In this document: in pieces, positions 8,522 through 17,819 of the stretch
Layout of the letters: every line of letters starts with the position of its first letter
Numbering within the stretch: the first letter of the stretch is position 1
Assembly: GCA_014859965.1 (NCBI GenBank)
Contig: JACZKQ010000156.1
Location: 1 to 58,719, forward strand
Reading direction: 5' to 3'
Length of the DNA: 58,719 bases
Source: Phycisphaerae bacterium
GTDB taxonomy: Bacteria > Planctomycetota > Phycisphaerae > Sedimentisphaerales > Anaerohalosphaeraceae
Notes under the pieces: generated by a model
What the model was told of the DNA's origin: nothing
The model's input: only the letters and a program-made list of their open reading frames with translations
The model's database searches: none
Translations under genes and position numbers: made by a program

Positions 8522-9970
8522 ATGAAAAAGCAGACCCGCAGACGTTTTATGCAACAATCCCTGCTGGCCGGGGCGGCCGCTTGCCTGCCCTTATCGCGGG
8601 TGCGCGGGGCCAACGACGATATCCGCGTTGCGGTGATCGGCCTGCGCAGCCAGGGCGCCAACCACGTCAACTGGTTCCGGAACATCCCAGGCGTTCGGGT
8701 TGTGGCTCTGTGCGACCCGGACCAGAGTGTCCTTGATCGGGAGTTGGCGAAGTTCGCCGAGCGAAACGAGACCGCCCAGTGCCACCGGGACCTGAGGCGT
8801 GTGTTCGACGACAAGGACATTGACGCGGTCATCATCGCGGCGCCCAACCACTGGCATGCGCTGGCCACGGTTTGGGCATGCCAGGCTGGCAAGGACGTTT
8901 ACGTCGAGAAACCCGTGAGCCACACGATCTGGGAAGGACAGCAGATGGTCGCCGCGGCCCGCAAGTACGGGCGCGTTGTGCAGTCCGGCATGCAGCGGCG
9001 GAGCGATTCGGGCCTGCAGGAGGCGATTGCGTACGTACGCGAGGGGAACATCGGTAAGATCACATTAGCCCGCGGGTTGTGCTATGTGCGGCGCGGCAGC
9101 ATCGGCAAGGTGGACGGGCCGCAGGCGGTTCCGGCTTCGGTGGATTATGATCTGTGGTGCGGGCCTGCGCCGATGGCGCCGCTGATGCGAAAGAGCCTGC
9201 ATTACGACTGGCACTGGGTCTGGCCGACCGGCGACGGCGACTTGGGCAACAACGGCATTCATTTTATGGACGTCTGCCGCTGGGCGATCGGGGCCGACAC
9301 ACTGGCGCCGCGGGCGCTGAGCATCGGCGGGCGGTTCGGCTACGTCGACGACGGCGAGACGCCGAACACGCAGATCGTTTATCTTGACTATGCGCCCGCG
9401 CCGATCATCTATGAGGTGCGCGGACTGCCCAGGGCGGCCGTGACGCCCGAGAACAGGGGCGCCGAGGTCATGGACGATTATCGCGGGATTCGCATCGACG
9501 TGGTGATCCACTGCGAAGGCGGGTATCTGGCCGGCGGCTGGGTTTACGATAATGACGGCAAGAAGATCAAACAGTTTGCGCGCGACGGAGGCGGCGGGCA
9601 CCATGCCAACTTCATCAAAGCCATCCGCAGCCGCAAGAAGACGGACCTCAACGCCGACGTGCTCGACGGGCATTTGTCCAGCGGGCTGTGCCACATGGGC
9701 AACATTTCTCACCGGCTGGGCACAACTCTGCCGGCGGATGAGATTTCGGAATCGGTTCGGCAGAACCCGACAATGCTGGAGGCGTTTGCGCGGATGGAGG
9801 AGCACCTGGCGGCGAACAACGTCGATTTCGGCAAGACCCCGCGGACGCTGGGCGTGCCGCTGGAGTTCGAGGCGAACACAGAGCGCTTCACCGGCGCGCA
9901 TGCGGACGCGGCCAACCGCCTGGCGACCAGGACCTATCGAAGGCCGTTTGTAGTGCCGGCGAACGTTTGA
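8522..9970 (+). CDS. Tat-secreted Gfo/Idh/MocA family oxidoreductase
   Basis: 482 aa. Twin-arginine signal (TRRRFMQQSLLAGAAACLPL), Rossmann segment (IRVAVIGLRSQGANHVNWF), catalytic-region motifs (IIAAPNHWHALATVWACQAG, DVYVEKPVSHTIWEGQQM) and the planctomycete-type C-terminal domain (DYDLWCGPAPMAPLMRK, GNNGIHFMDVCRW). It is related to the protein at 4568-5899 but clearly diverged. It is an NAD(P)-dependent exported sugar-type dehydrogenase whose substrate is unknown. The stop codon TGA (9968-9970) directly abuts the stop of the convergent gene at 9971, with no intergenic base. Confidence 0.92.
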   Translation: MKKQTRRRFMQQSLLAGAAACLPLSRVRGANDDIRVAVIGLRSQGANHVNWFRNIPGVRVVALCDPDQSVLDRELAKFAERNETAQCHRDLRRVFDDKDIDAVIIAAPNHWHALATVWACQAGKDVYVEKPVSHTIWEGQQMVAAARKYGRVVQSGMQRRSDSGLQEAIAYVREGNIGKITLARGLCYVRRGSIGKVDGPQAVPASVDYDLWCGPAPMAPLMRKSLHYDWHWVWPTGDGDLGNNGIHFMDVCRWAIGADTLAPRALSIGGRFGYVDDGETPNTQIVYLDYAPAPIIYEVRGLPRAAVTPENRGAEVMDDYRGIRIDVVIHCEGGYLAGGWVYDNDGKKIKQFARDGGGGHHANFIKAIRSRKKTDLNADVLDGHLSSGLCHMGNISHRLGTTLPADEISESVRQNPTMLEAFARMEEHLAANNVDFGKTPRTLGVPLEFEANTERFTGAHADAANRLATRTYRRPFVVPANV

Positions 9971-11986
9971 TCAAGCTTTGACTGCCAAGACGCGGACGGC
10001 GTGACGCGCAAGTTCGATTTCATCCTCGGCGGCGAGTTCTTCGGCTGTTGCTGTCTGCGGATCGAGCAGAGTGCGTTTGCCCTTGGTCGAGACATCGAGG
10101 CGGAAGCGGATGTCGCTTTCGCCTTCGTTGAAGAGGACATACCAGTCCAGCCGCTCCTTAGCGACGTGCCGCACGCGGAGGTCGGGCGAGGCCGGCGAGA
10201 CGCGCACGTCCGGCGCGGCCACTTGATCGAGTTGTCGGATGAACGCCGCGGCATTAGAATCGGCCTGCCAGCGCAGGATGCGCCCCGCCTTTTCGAGCGT
10301 TTCGACCGCCTTCATTGCGCCCTGGGGCACATCCCCTTCGACGACCAGGGCGCGGTAATGCATGTCGGCGATGCGGATGCCTTCGGCGTCGACTTCGGCA
10401 TCCTCCCACAGGTGACGGGCCTCCAGATAATTAAAATCCCGCTGATTCTGGAAACAGACTTTGGCCGCTCGCCACGGCAGAGAATCGTTTAGCCCCAGGA
10501 TCGCTGTGTCGCACACATGGCGGCTGTCGGTGTTTAGCCAGCAGAGCCGTGAACATCGATCCGCGAACGGCAAGAACTGCGGCCACCACACGTTGTTCGG
10601 CCCTACGTCCGGCGGGCGCTCGTCGATGCGCGGCCCGCGCACGGAATAGTAAAACGCATGCGGGTAGAGCAGGTTGCAGCCGCGCACCGTCAGCCAGTTC
10701 GCCAGCCATTGCATTTCCTCAAATGTGAAATTGTGCCCGTAGGCCCCGCAGAATTCGTTGGCGTTGCGGCGACGCTTCAGGTGAATCATCGCCGACGAAG
10801 CGCACTTGGCCTGGGTTGACTGGCCCCCTTCCAGCGCCGAGGGTTTGCCCGGCTCAACGTAGCGCCATACGATGTCCTGGCCCGGGATGTGGAAGTGGCG
10901 CAGATGGCCGATGTCGTCGGGTGCGGCCGGGTGTCCCGTCAGCTCAATACGATGAGCGTCGCACCAGCGGCGAATCGGCGCGTAGTACGTCTCTTCCAGC
11001 CGCATCTGCAGCGCTCGGTTGTACTCGGCGCGCCAGTGCCGTGCATCCGGCTCATCGCCGTGCCACAGCGCGGGCAGATGCGGTGTGAAATCGTAACCCA
11101 ACAGCCGATTGACGTGATCGAGAATGCCGGTCGTGCCGGCGACAACGCCCCGCTCGCGGAGGCGCCCCGTCATGCTCGGCTCGTCAGTGAAGACCGCCTT
11201 GACCGTTTTGCCGAAGTGGGCGCCGAATGCGTCGTAGTACCGCTGATAGACAAGTCGAATGAAACACGCCACCGCCTCTGGGTTTAGGATATCGCCCGCG
11301 GGCGGCGTGTCTTCGGCCACTTCCTTCCGGTCCGGTCGGCGGGCGGGATCCTCGTCTTTGAAATGCAGCCCACGAATGACAGAGTTGACAGGCCGGTCAA
11401 TGACGGCGAGCCGATGGCCGTTGAGTTTTCGCTGCACGACGGCGACTAATGTCTGATCCGCGGACAAGGACGGCTCGCCATTGGCGCCGATCACCACGTC
11501 TGCAGCTTTCTGGCCCGGCTTCACCTCGTCCAGGTTCACGCAGACCAGTCCCCGGCACTGAAAGGCGGGGTTCTCCGCGACGACCTGGCCGCACGATGAG
11601 CCGCTGGGATACATTCCCTCATCGTATAGCACCACCCACATGCCGGTGCGGCGGGCCTCTTCGACGGCGAAACGCATGAAATGCAGCATGCGCTCGCTCA
11701 TCCAGCCGATGTCGCGCGGCAGGCCAACGCGGGGATGGATCACGAAGGCGTGGACGCCATGCTCGCGGAAATCGGCCATCTGACGGGCGATTTCATCTTC
11801 GGTGAGGCGGTCGTTCCAGAACCAGAACGGCGCCATCGAAAACTCCGCCCCCGGCCGCCGCCATCCGGCCGGCAAAACGGTCATCGCGGCCGAGGCGGCC
11901 TTTGAAGCGGCGGCCGCCATCAGCCGCCCCGATGCCGACGCCACCACACCCAGACCCGCAACCCCGAGAAAATCACGTCTGTCCAT
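9971..11986 (-). CDS. Tat-secreted glycoside hydrolase, GH106-like
   Basis: 671 aa. Twin-arginine signal (MDRRDFLGVAGLGVVASASG), then a TIM-barrel-type glycosidase region opening with FSMAPFWFWNDRLTEDEIARQM and VHAFVIHPRVGL, as in GH106 (alpha-L-rhamnosidase) and related unclassified families. Candidate catalytic acids are the Glu in VVLYDEGMYPSG and the Glu in AVFTDEPSMTG. The C-terminal part (about 500-671) is a beta-rich accessory domain. A rhamnosidase role would suit the PL11 lyase at 42671, but the exact activity is inference. Its own promoter lies at 12038-12066. The gene ends against the + strand oxidoreductase. Confidence 0.78.
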   Translation of the reverse strand: MDRRDFLGVAGLGVVASASGRLMAAAASKAASAAMTVLPAGWRRPGAEFSMAPFWFWNDRLTEDEIARQMADFREHGVHAFVIHPRVGLPRDIGWMSERMLHFMRFAVEEARRTGMWVVLYDEGMYPSGSSCGQVVAENPAFQCRGLVCVNLDEVKPGQKAADVVIGANGEPSLSADQTLVAVVQRKLNGHRLAVIDRPVNSVIRGLHFKDEDPARRPDRKEVAEDTPPAGDILNPEAVACFIRLVYQRYYDAFGAHFGKTVKAVFTDEPSMTGRLRERGVVAGTTGILDHVNRLLGYDFTPHLPALWHGDEPDARHWRAEYNRALQMRLEETYYAPIRRWCDAHRIELTGHPAAPDDIGHLRHFHIPGQDIVWRYVEPGKPSALEGGQSTQAKCASSAMIHLKRRRNANEFCGAYGHNFTFEEMQWLANWLTVRGCNLLYPHAFYYSVRGPRIDERPPDVGPNNVWWPQFLPFADRCSRLCWLNTDSRHVCDTAILGLNDSLPWRAAKVCFQNQRDFNYLEARHLWEDAEVDAEGIRIADMHYRALVVEGDVPQGAMKAVETLEKAGRILRWQADSNAAAFIRQLDQVAAPDVRVSPASPDLRVRHVAKERLDWYVLFNEGESDIRFRLDVSTKGKRTLLDPQTATAEELAAEDEIELARHAVRVLAVKA

Positions 11987-12004
11987 ACGTCACCTTCCAG
12001 TAAT

Positions 12005-12037
12005 AAAAAACGGCTCCCCGCTGACCGGAAAGCCGTT
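12005..12037 (-). terminator. Rho-independent terminator of the 1846-aa exoprotein gene
   Basis: On the minus strand AACGGCTTTCCG pairs with CGGGGAGCCGTT (12 bp including two G-U pairs) around a GTCAG loop at 12037-12009, and the U-tract continues through 12005. It lies about 42 nt after the stop of the gene ending at 12079. The start point of the next gene's promoter falls inside the 5' arm (see 12038-12066). Confidence 0.8.
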
Positions 12038-12066
12038 GTTATAGCACATCGGGCGTCGCCCGTCAA
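12038..12066 (-). promoter_or_regulatory. Sigma-70-type promoter of the GH106-like gene
   Basis: On the minus strand TTGACG (12066-12061), 17 nt spacer, TATAAC (12043-12038): 5/6 and 5/6. It begins only 12 nt after the stop codon of the upstream gene. The predicted start (about 12033-12026) lies within the first arm of the terminator hairpin, so transcripts from this promoter cannot fold the full terminator. Confidence 0.65.
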
Positions 12067-12078
12067 AAAGATCGTCGG

Positions 12079-15000
12079 TTAATAGCCCGGACTCGGGGTC
12101 GCCGCCAGCCAATTAGCGACATCGTTTCCGTAATCGGACGCCACTTTGCGGACCAGGGCCTTGCCAAGCCCGTCGGCCTCCGTCGGCCAGGGATCGTTGC
12201 CGACCGGGTGCGAGCCGTCGCTGTAGACCACGCGATCTACACGAATGTAATGACGCAGGCCCGCGTCATCGACGTCGCCCGGCATAGATAACTGAATCTG
12301 CTCACCGGCGTTGTTGAGCGAACCATCGCCCCACTGCAGCGTTTGCACGGGCGGCGAGCCAAACACCGATTGGTAAGCCGTCAGGTTCTTGACCAGCAGA
12401 AGCCGTCCGCCAGGCGACAGCGTCACCGCGGGGCTGACAGGCATATAGAGTTCGATGCCGCCCTCGTCCGTGAACCGCCAGGGTTCGTTTGTGGCGAAAT
12501 CATACAGCGTTACGTTTGCCGAAGTGATGTTCAGCAGTTCCACATATTCCGCATCGCTGTTGCCGGGCGGGTTATACATGATCTCGCTGATCACCACCGG
12601 TCCAACCTTCGGATACGCATTGGCCGCACCGGGCGTCTGCTCGCTCATGGCCACGAAGTTGAACGTGCCCGTGCTCTTTTGGTAGCGTCCCAGCGAGACG
12701 CCCGTTTCTGACGCGCCGAACGACTCTTCGGCGCTGTAGCCGGTCAGTTCGCCGTTTTCGCCGGAGTGCAGGTACAGTGTTTCTCCATTTTCGCTGAGGG
12801 CAAACGGCGAATGGCAGCCCGGCGCCTGCGCATTGCCGAAGTGAAGGTGCTCATAGAACACCACGTACCCGCCCGGCGCCAGCACGGTCCCCGCCGGTAT
12901 CTCGTATTTCCGAAGGTCATTGCTGCTGTCGCTCAGGAACCATCCTCCTATTGGGATCGCCGCGTCGGTAGTATTGTAAAGCTCGATCCAGTCCGGCGCC
13001 TCCGCATGAGAGTGCGCCAGCAGCTCGTTGATCACCACCGAACCAAGGGACGGTATGTCCCCCGAATCATCATAACCAGGCGAACCGCCCACCACTGCAC
13101 TCGGCCGCCAGCCGGCCTTGCGGTCCCAATATGTCAGGTCAGGTTCCGCTGCGTCGCGCACCGTCAGCGAAAAGCCGCCGCCATCGGTCACATCATACCA
13201 ACTGTCACTGTATCTGAAATTGTGAATGACCGTCCCCATCGCATCCACTAATCCCATGCGCTCGCCGCTGTTGCTCAGGTTACCCGTATACTCGCCGGCG
13301 ATCACTCCGCCGAAGTCCGTATACCGGGACCGGAATGCCGCCTCATTCTTGACAACCAGCACGAACTCTCCAGGCCCAACCTCCAGCGGCCCAAAAACAA
13401 ACCCCACGCCGTTGTTAAACTCTACGTTTGCAAGATTAATCGCCTCGTCGCCAATGTTCTGCAGCTCGATATACTCGTACTCGTCCTTGTCCAGCGGCAC
13501 GTCTGCCGGCGGTTTCGGCGGATTGTACATCAACTCCGTAATCCGCAGATTCTCCTTCACCGGCCCAACGGCAAACGCCGCCGCGTTCAATGCGCTCCAC
13601 TGACCCGCGTTTAAGGTCCGCGCCTTCACCGGTGTGCTCATCGGCAGCACGACAGGCCCTTCATAGGCCAGAGCCGTCGGCGACACACCGCCGGCGCTCT
13701 TGTTGTGCCCCGTGATCAGTTCGACCGAGATCAGCATGTCACCGTCATAATATCGACGATTGAGCCCGTGAATGGCGAGGATGTTCTGGCCTGCCTGCAA
13801 TTTGTTGAGGTGCCCGTAGACATTGAAATCCTCGAAGAGCATGGCCAGATCATTGGAACGCGTGTCCGACGCCCGCGCCTGCCACGTCAGGGTGGTCGTC
13901 ATGTTCGCTCTTGCGATTTCATGGCCATTGAGAAACGCCACAAAACCGTCATCGTAGCGCATTCGCAGTCTCATGAAATTGAGGCTGTTCATGTCGGCCG
14001 TGTTCACGTTAAAAGGAATACGAATGTAGCACGTCGCATTCACATTGTACATCCGGCTGCGGACATCATAGCTGAGATAGGGTGAAAAGTCTGATGCATT
14101 GTCAAAGCCAACGCCGCCCGTTCGGCCCGCCGTGATCGGCGTGCCATGGGTCCAAGCGGAATCGGCAAACGGCTCGTTGCCGCCGCGCCATGATGCCCCG
14201 ATGTCCTGTGTGGGCACCAGGACGCGCTTGGGAGCGTTTTCGGCAATCAGCGTGATCTGCGTCTGGGGCAGCGGATCCACAGATGTCCGCGGGTCGCTGC
14301 CGTCAAGCGTGTAGTAGATCATGCCCGCCGGCGCCGACATCGTCAGTTCAAATCCGTTGGGGACGTATCCGCCGTGCTGATTGAAAACCGGGGCCGCTGT
14401 ATTCGGGTAGAGGCCCCGGTTCTTAAGCTGATTGAGAACAACGTCCGTTCGATTCGGGAAATACCCGCCCAGCAGCCAGTCGCGCTCGGCGACCCATTCC
14501 ACGTCCCGCGTATAAGGCACGGCCCTGCGATTGTCGCCCCAACGGGCCGATTCGCCGACAACCGCCCGATCAATCTGATCCAGCAGGTTCTGGTATGCTG
14601 CCGCCCCGCCCTCCGGCGTAAGCTGACCGTCATTGAAAAAGTGCTTGTGAACATGATCCGCGAACATCATCCGATACTCGGGATCCCCCGCCGCAAGCTT
14701 CTGATGCAGCCCCGTAGGCGAATAAGAATTGTTCAGTCCGGTGATGTTCGTTGTAAGACTCTCCAGACAATGCTCCGCGTCCCAGCTATGGTACCGCCAC
14801 CGCCCCGCCTGATCGCGCCGGTTACGTGTCGCGTACCAGTTCTTGCCGCCCCAATCCGTATTGCCGACATATAAATTCATGATGACATAGTCTATGAAAT
14901 TCGGCACATCCAGATACCGCTCAATCTGCGCCACCGTCGATCCACCCGAGTTGAACATCTCAATGTAGTTTGCGTTGGAGCCGTTGAGCACCAGACTGGT

Positions 15001-17619
15001 GTTGTGCTTGAGCACATCATAATCGTAAGCGTCACCACCCAGGTACAGCTCGGCAAAGTGCTCGTCCGGCCGCTCGTGTATCCAGTACAGACCCCAGTAC
15101 AGCCCGCTCAAATACAAGTGCACCGGCCGACCGTGCGCGGTATAACCGCCCAAGGCGTTCTGCAAATCCGACGGATACTGGTCGTGCGTATTCTGACCCC
15201 GAACCTGCTGGTCAACACTCGCATGGTGCCACACGTTATTGAGCTGCGCCTCCAACACCAGCGTATTAAAACTTTCGGCCCCGGCATCCCCGTACAGCGG
15301 AAAATCCAGACTGCCCGCACCATATCCGCCCCGGAACACTAATCGCATCGAACACTTGTAAGATTTCCACCGGTCCAGACTCGTTCCGCCCCCGCTGACG
15401 CCACCCTGCATCCGCACCCCGCAGTCGACCTGGAACTCGTCGCCCCCGGCCGGATCGATTAGCTCCGCCGAACACCAACGCTCCGTCCCGTCCAGCGACT
15501 CATGCACGTAAATTCCCTGATCACCAAACCAGTCCGCACGGGGCATCACCAGCGACAGCGTCGGTATGCTCCTAAGATCGTCCTTGATCGTGTTCGCATA
15601 AAGCCCGCCGAAAAGGTCCCTGCCGTTCTGACCGACAACGTCCGGGTCAACCTGATAATCTCCCGTCAGACCGTCCGCGTAAAGTGTTCCATAAGTCGGA
15701 TCGCCCGGCCCGGGGGCCCACTCCTCAGGACAGCCCTCCGGAGTAATCTGCGCGCCCGTATCAGCATTCGTCGCCTGGTTAATCACATCGTTCAAAAAGA
15801 TATACGTCTGTGTATCGACATTGCTCGGCAGCCACCCCGCCCTAAACGCCGCCGCCCGTAGCAGCGTTGTCCGAGAAATCCGCACCGGCTTGCTGTAAAC
15901 CGTCCCGTACGTGGCCGTCGGCCGGCTCCCGTCCGTCGTATAGCGAATAATCACTCCAGGCGTATCGCACGATATCCCGACATCAAAAGGAAGCTCGTAA
16001 AACCCGCGCCGGTCACTGAAACGCGTGTCCCCTACTGCCCCCGCATACCGCTCGCTGTTCGCATCCCCGCTCCACTGGTTATTCACTCGCGTTCCGGGCG
16101 TCGGCTCCAGCAGATACCCCTCCTTGCCGTCCGCCGCAATCCCGTAACTCACCAGCGGCTTCTGCTTCGGAAACTCGTCATATTCGTGCGCAATCCGACC
16201 GTCCGGCTCTATCAGTGCAAGATACTCGCCGCTCGAACTCAACTTAAAATTCGTATGCAGCGCACCATAGTAATCCACAAACGGGTAATTCTCCGGATAG
16301 CTCTCCGCGTCCTTTCCCGACGCGAATACAATAAGATACCCACCCGGCGGAATTATCGTCCCCGCCGGAAAAGTCCACATTTCCGGCTCGTTCTTGTCGT
16401 CCGTAAGGCGCCATCTCCCGAGGTCCACCGCCTCGTCGTCGCTGTTGTAAAGCTCGATCCAGTCCGGCCGAGTCTGCATATTCACCGGGTTATTCCCGTC
16501 GATGCGAGTGAATATGTCTATGTTGCTCACCAGCGGCGTATATGAATTCGTAGCCATGAACTCATTGATCCGAACGCGGCTCAGCTTCTGACCAAGGTTT
16601 TCCAGAAGCAGGCCGTAATCACCCAGATCGACTTGGCCGCTGCCATCGAGGTCGGCGGTATTGTCGCCGCCGCCGAGCCACCGGGCCGCCAAAAGCGCCA
16701 TGTCCGCCAGATCCACAACCCCGTTGCCGTCGACATCGCCCACGAGCGCGGCCTCGTTAACGCGGACCTTCAAAGTTCCGCTGCCGGCCTGCATGAGTTC
16801 ATCCCACGCCTCGAGCTTTAATTCGTAGACGCCCGGAGCATCGAACCGCGCTGCCGTTTCCAACAAGTTGTCCGCGGGCACAAATGTGACGTTACCCGGG
16901 CCGCTCGCCCTGCTCCACCGCAACGTCAACAGGCCCAGTTCGTCCGGATCATCATCGACAACGACACCTGCAAGATGAACGGCCCTTTCGCCCGGCCAGG
17001 TGATCGACTGATCCGGCCCGGCATTCACCCAAGGCGGCGCGTTGCTGTAACCTTCGCGGGTAATGTCCACGAAACAGATCTTGGCGTTGTACGCCGCCGG
17101 CGCCGCCTTGATGGTCAGCCGGCCGTCGGTGACCGTCACTGTTGTATTGAATTCGTCAAAATTGTTGAACCCTGTATCGGTTAGGATTGTCCCTTCAATA
17201 TTGATGGTATTCAGTTGGCTCGTCGTCGCCGCGTCGCCGCACACCAGGTGGACGTCATACGTCCCGTTCTCCAGTGCGATCTCCCATGTGGCGTTCGGAT
17301 TGGACGGCCGCTGAAGCTGGTTGAACGTGTTGTAGCGCGGATCGCTGAGGTCCCGCTCTCTTGTCTCATAGGTGGCGATGTTCCACCCGTACGAATAGCC
17401 GTTGCCGCGATCGGCGAACGCCTCACCCGTATCCGCCAGATACCCGACAGGGACGGTGGACGTGGGGGGCTGGAAATTGATCTTGACGATCTGGGCGCCG
17501 GCGGACGGAAGGCAGCACGCAATGCCCCACAGAAGAAAGGCTGCTTTGCACATCCAGCGTTGGGCGCCGTGTTGCGCCTTCATCCCGCGAGAACCTTTAA
17601 GGCTGCACATTCTTTCCAT
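12079..17619 (-). CDS. Giant secreted malectin-like / EF-hand / lamin-tail / CotH exoprotein
   Basis: 1846 aa. ATG codons at 17619, 17610 and 17583 are all possible starts; the signal peptide (FLLWGIACCLPSAGAQ) fits any of them. Order: a malectin-like carbohydrate-binding domain (INFQPPTSTVPVGYLADTG to AKICFVDI), a PKD/Ig-like domain (PPWVNAGPDQSITWPG), a pair of dockerin-like EF-hands (GDVDGNGVVDLADMALLAA; DLDGSGQVDLGDYGLL), a lamin-tail domain, a chitobiase-C-like module, a CotH-kinase domain (about 720-960; YLSGLYWGLYWIHERPDEHF), a second chitobiase-like module and at least three more lamin-tail domains to the C-terminus. It shares architecture with the left-edge exoprotein and its N-terminal domain with the protein at 17820-19805. 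It is inferred to be cell-surface or secreted; the function is unknown. Confidence 0.88.
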   Translation of the reverse strand: MERMCSLKGSRGMKAQHGAQRWMCKAAFLLWGIACCLPSAGAQIVKINFQPPTSTVPVGYLADTGEAFADRGNGYSYGWNIATYETRERDLSDPRYNTFNQLQRPSNPNATWEIALENGTYDVHLVCGDAATTSQLNTINIEGTILTDTGFNNFDEFNTTVTVTDGRLTIKAAPAAYNAKICFVDITREGYSNAPPWVNAGPDQSITWPGERAVHLAGVVVDDDPDELGLLTLRWSRASGPGNVTFVPADNLLETAARFDAPGVYELKLEAWDELMQAGSGTLKVRVNEAALVGDVDGNGVVDLADMALLAARWLGGGDNTADLDGSGQVDLGDYGLLLENLGQKLSRVRINEFMATNSYTPLVSNIDIFTRIDGNNPVNMQTRPDWIELYNSDDEAVDLGRWRLTDDKNEPEMWTFPAGTIIPPGGYLIVFASGKDAESYPENYPFVDYYGALHTNFKLSSSGEYLALIEPDGRIAHEYDEFPKQKPLVSYGIAADGKEGYLLEPTPGTRVNNQWSGDANSERYAGAVGDTRFSDRRGFYELPFDVGISCDTPGVIIRYTTDGSRPTATYGTVYSKPVRISRTTLLRAAAFRAGWLPSNVDTQTYIFLNDVINQATNADTGAQITPEGCPEEWAPGPGDPTYGTLYADGLTGDYQVDPDVVGQNGRDLFGGLYANTIKDDLRSIPTLSLVMPRADWFGDQGIYVHESLDGTERWCSAELIDPAGGDEFQVDCGVRMQGGVSGGGTSLDRWKSYKCSMRLVFRGGYGAGSLDFPLYGDAGAESFNTLVLEAQLNNVWHHASVDQQVRGQNTHDQYPSDLQNALGGYTAHGRPVHLYLSGLYWGLYWIHERPDEHFAELYLGGDAYDYDVLKHNTSLVLNGSNANYIEMFNSGGSTVAQIERYLDVPNFIDYVIMNLYVGNTDWGGKNWYATRNRRDQAGRWRYHSWDAEHCLESLTTNITGLNNSYSPTGLHQKLAAGDPEYRMMFADHVHKHFFNDGQLTPEGGAAAYQNLLDQIDRAVVGESARWGDNRRAVPYTRDVEWVAERDWLLGGYFPNRTDVVLNQLKNRGLYPNTAAPVFNQHGGYVPNGFELTMSAPAGMIYYTLDGSDPRTSVDPLPQTQITLIAENAPKRVLVPTQDIGASWRGGNEPFADSAWTHGTPITAGRTGGVGFDNASDFSPYLSYDVRSRMYNVNATCYIRIPFNVNTADMNSLNFMRLRMRYDDGFVAFLNGHEIARANMTTTLTWQARASDTRSNDLAMLFEDFNVYGHLNKLQAGQNILAIHGLNRRYYDGDMLISVELITGHNKSAGGVSPTALAYEGPVVLPMSTPVKARTLNAGQWSALNAAAFAVGPVKENLRITELMYNPPKPPADVPLDKDEYEYIELQNIGDEAINLANVEFNNGVGFVFGPLEVGPGEFVLVVKNEAAFRSRYTDFGGVIAGEYTGNLSNSGERMGLVDAMGTVIHNFRYSDSWYDVTDGGGFSLTVRDAAEPDLTYWDRKAGWRPSAVVGGSPGYDDSGDIPSLGSVVINELLAHSHAEAPDWIELYNTTDAAIPIGGWFLSDSSNDLRKYEIPAGTVLAPGGYVVFYEHLHFGNAQAPGCHSPFALSENGETLYLHSGENGELTGYSAEESFGASETGVSLGRYQKSTGTFNFVAMSEQTPGAANAYPKVGPVVISEIMYNPPGNSDAEYVELLNITSANVTLYDFATNEPWRFTDEGGIELYMPVSPAVTLSPGGRLLLVKNLTAYQSVFGSPPVQTLQWGDGSLNNAGEQIQLSMPGDVDDAGLRHYIRVDRVVYSDGSHPVGNDPWPTEADGLGKALVRKVASDYGNDVANWLAATPSPGY

Positions 17620-17674
17620 AACCTCCCACGGTTAGCAAAACATCCCCAGACCGTATGGCGCCCATTCAACACGC

Positions 17675-17703
17675 ATTATACCGAAATGGAGGCAAAAAGT
17701 CAA
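17675..17703 (-). promoter_or_regulatory. Sigma-70-type promoter of the giant exoprotein gene
   Basis: On the minus strand TTGACT (17703-17698), 17 nt spacer, TATAAT (17680-17675): 5/6 and 6/6. The predicted start is near 17668, about 50 nt before the first ATG. The leader carries GGGAGG just before the start codons. Confidence 0.72.
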
Positions 17704-17748
17704 TACCGGTCAAGTTCAAGACACCGTGCCCATCACTACGCAATAGCG

Positions 17749-17785
17749 AAAAAGCCGGACGCATGGTATCCCAAACGTCCGGCTT
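17749..17785 (-). terminator. Rho-independent terminator of the LamG exoprotein pair
   Basis: On the minus strand GCCGGACG pairs perfectly with CGTCCGGC across a 14-nt loop. Adjacent A-T pairs extend the stem to 10 bp, and a run of five U follows (17753-17749). It lies about 35 nt beyond the stop of the gene at 17820 and insulates the next promoter at 17675-17703. Confidence 0.8.
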
Positions 17786-17819
17786 CATGTTTTCCTTACC
17801 TTCTGAACGTTGGTTCCGC

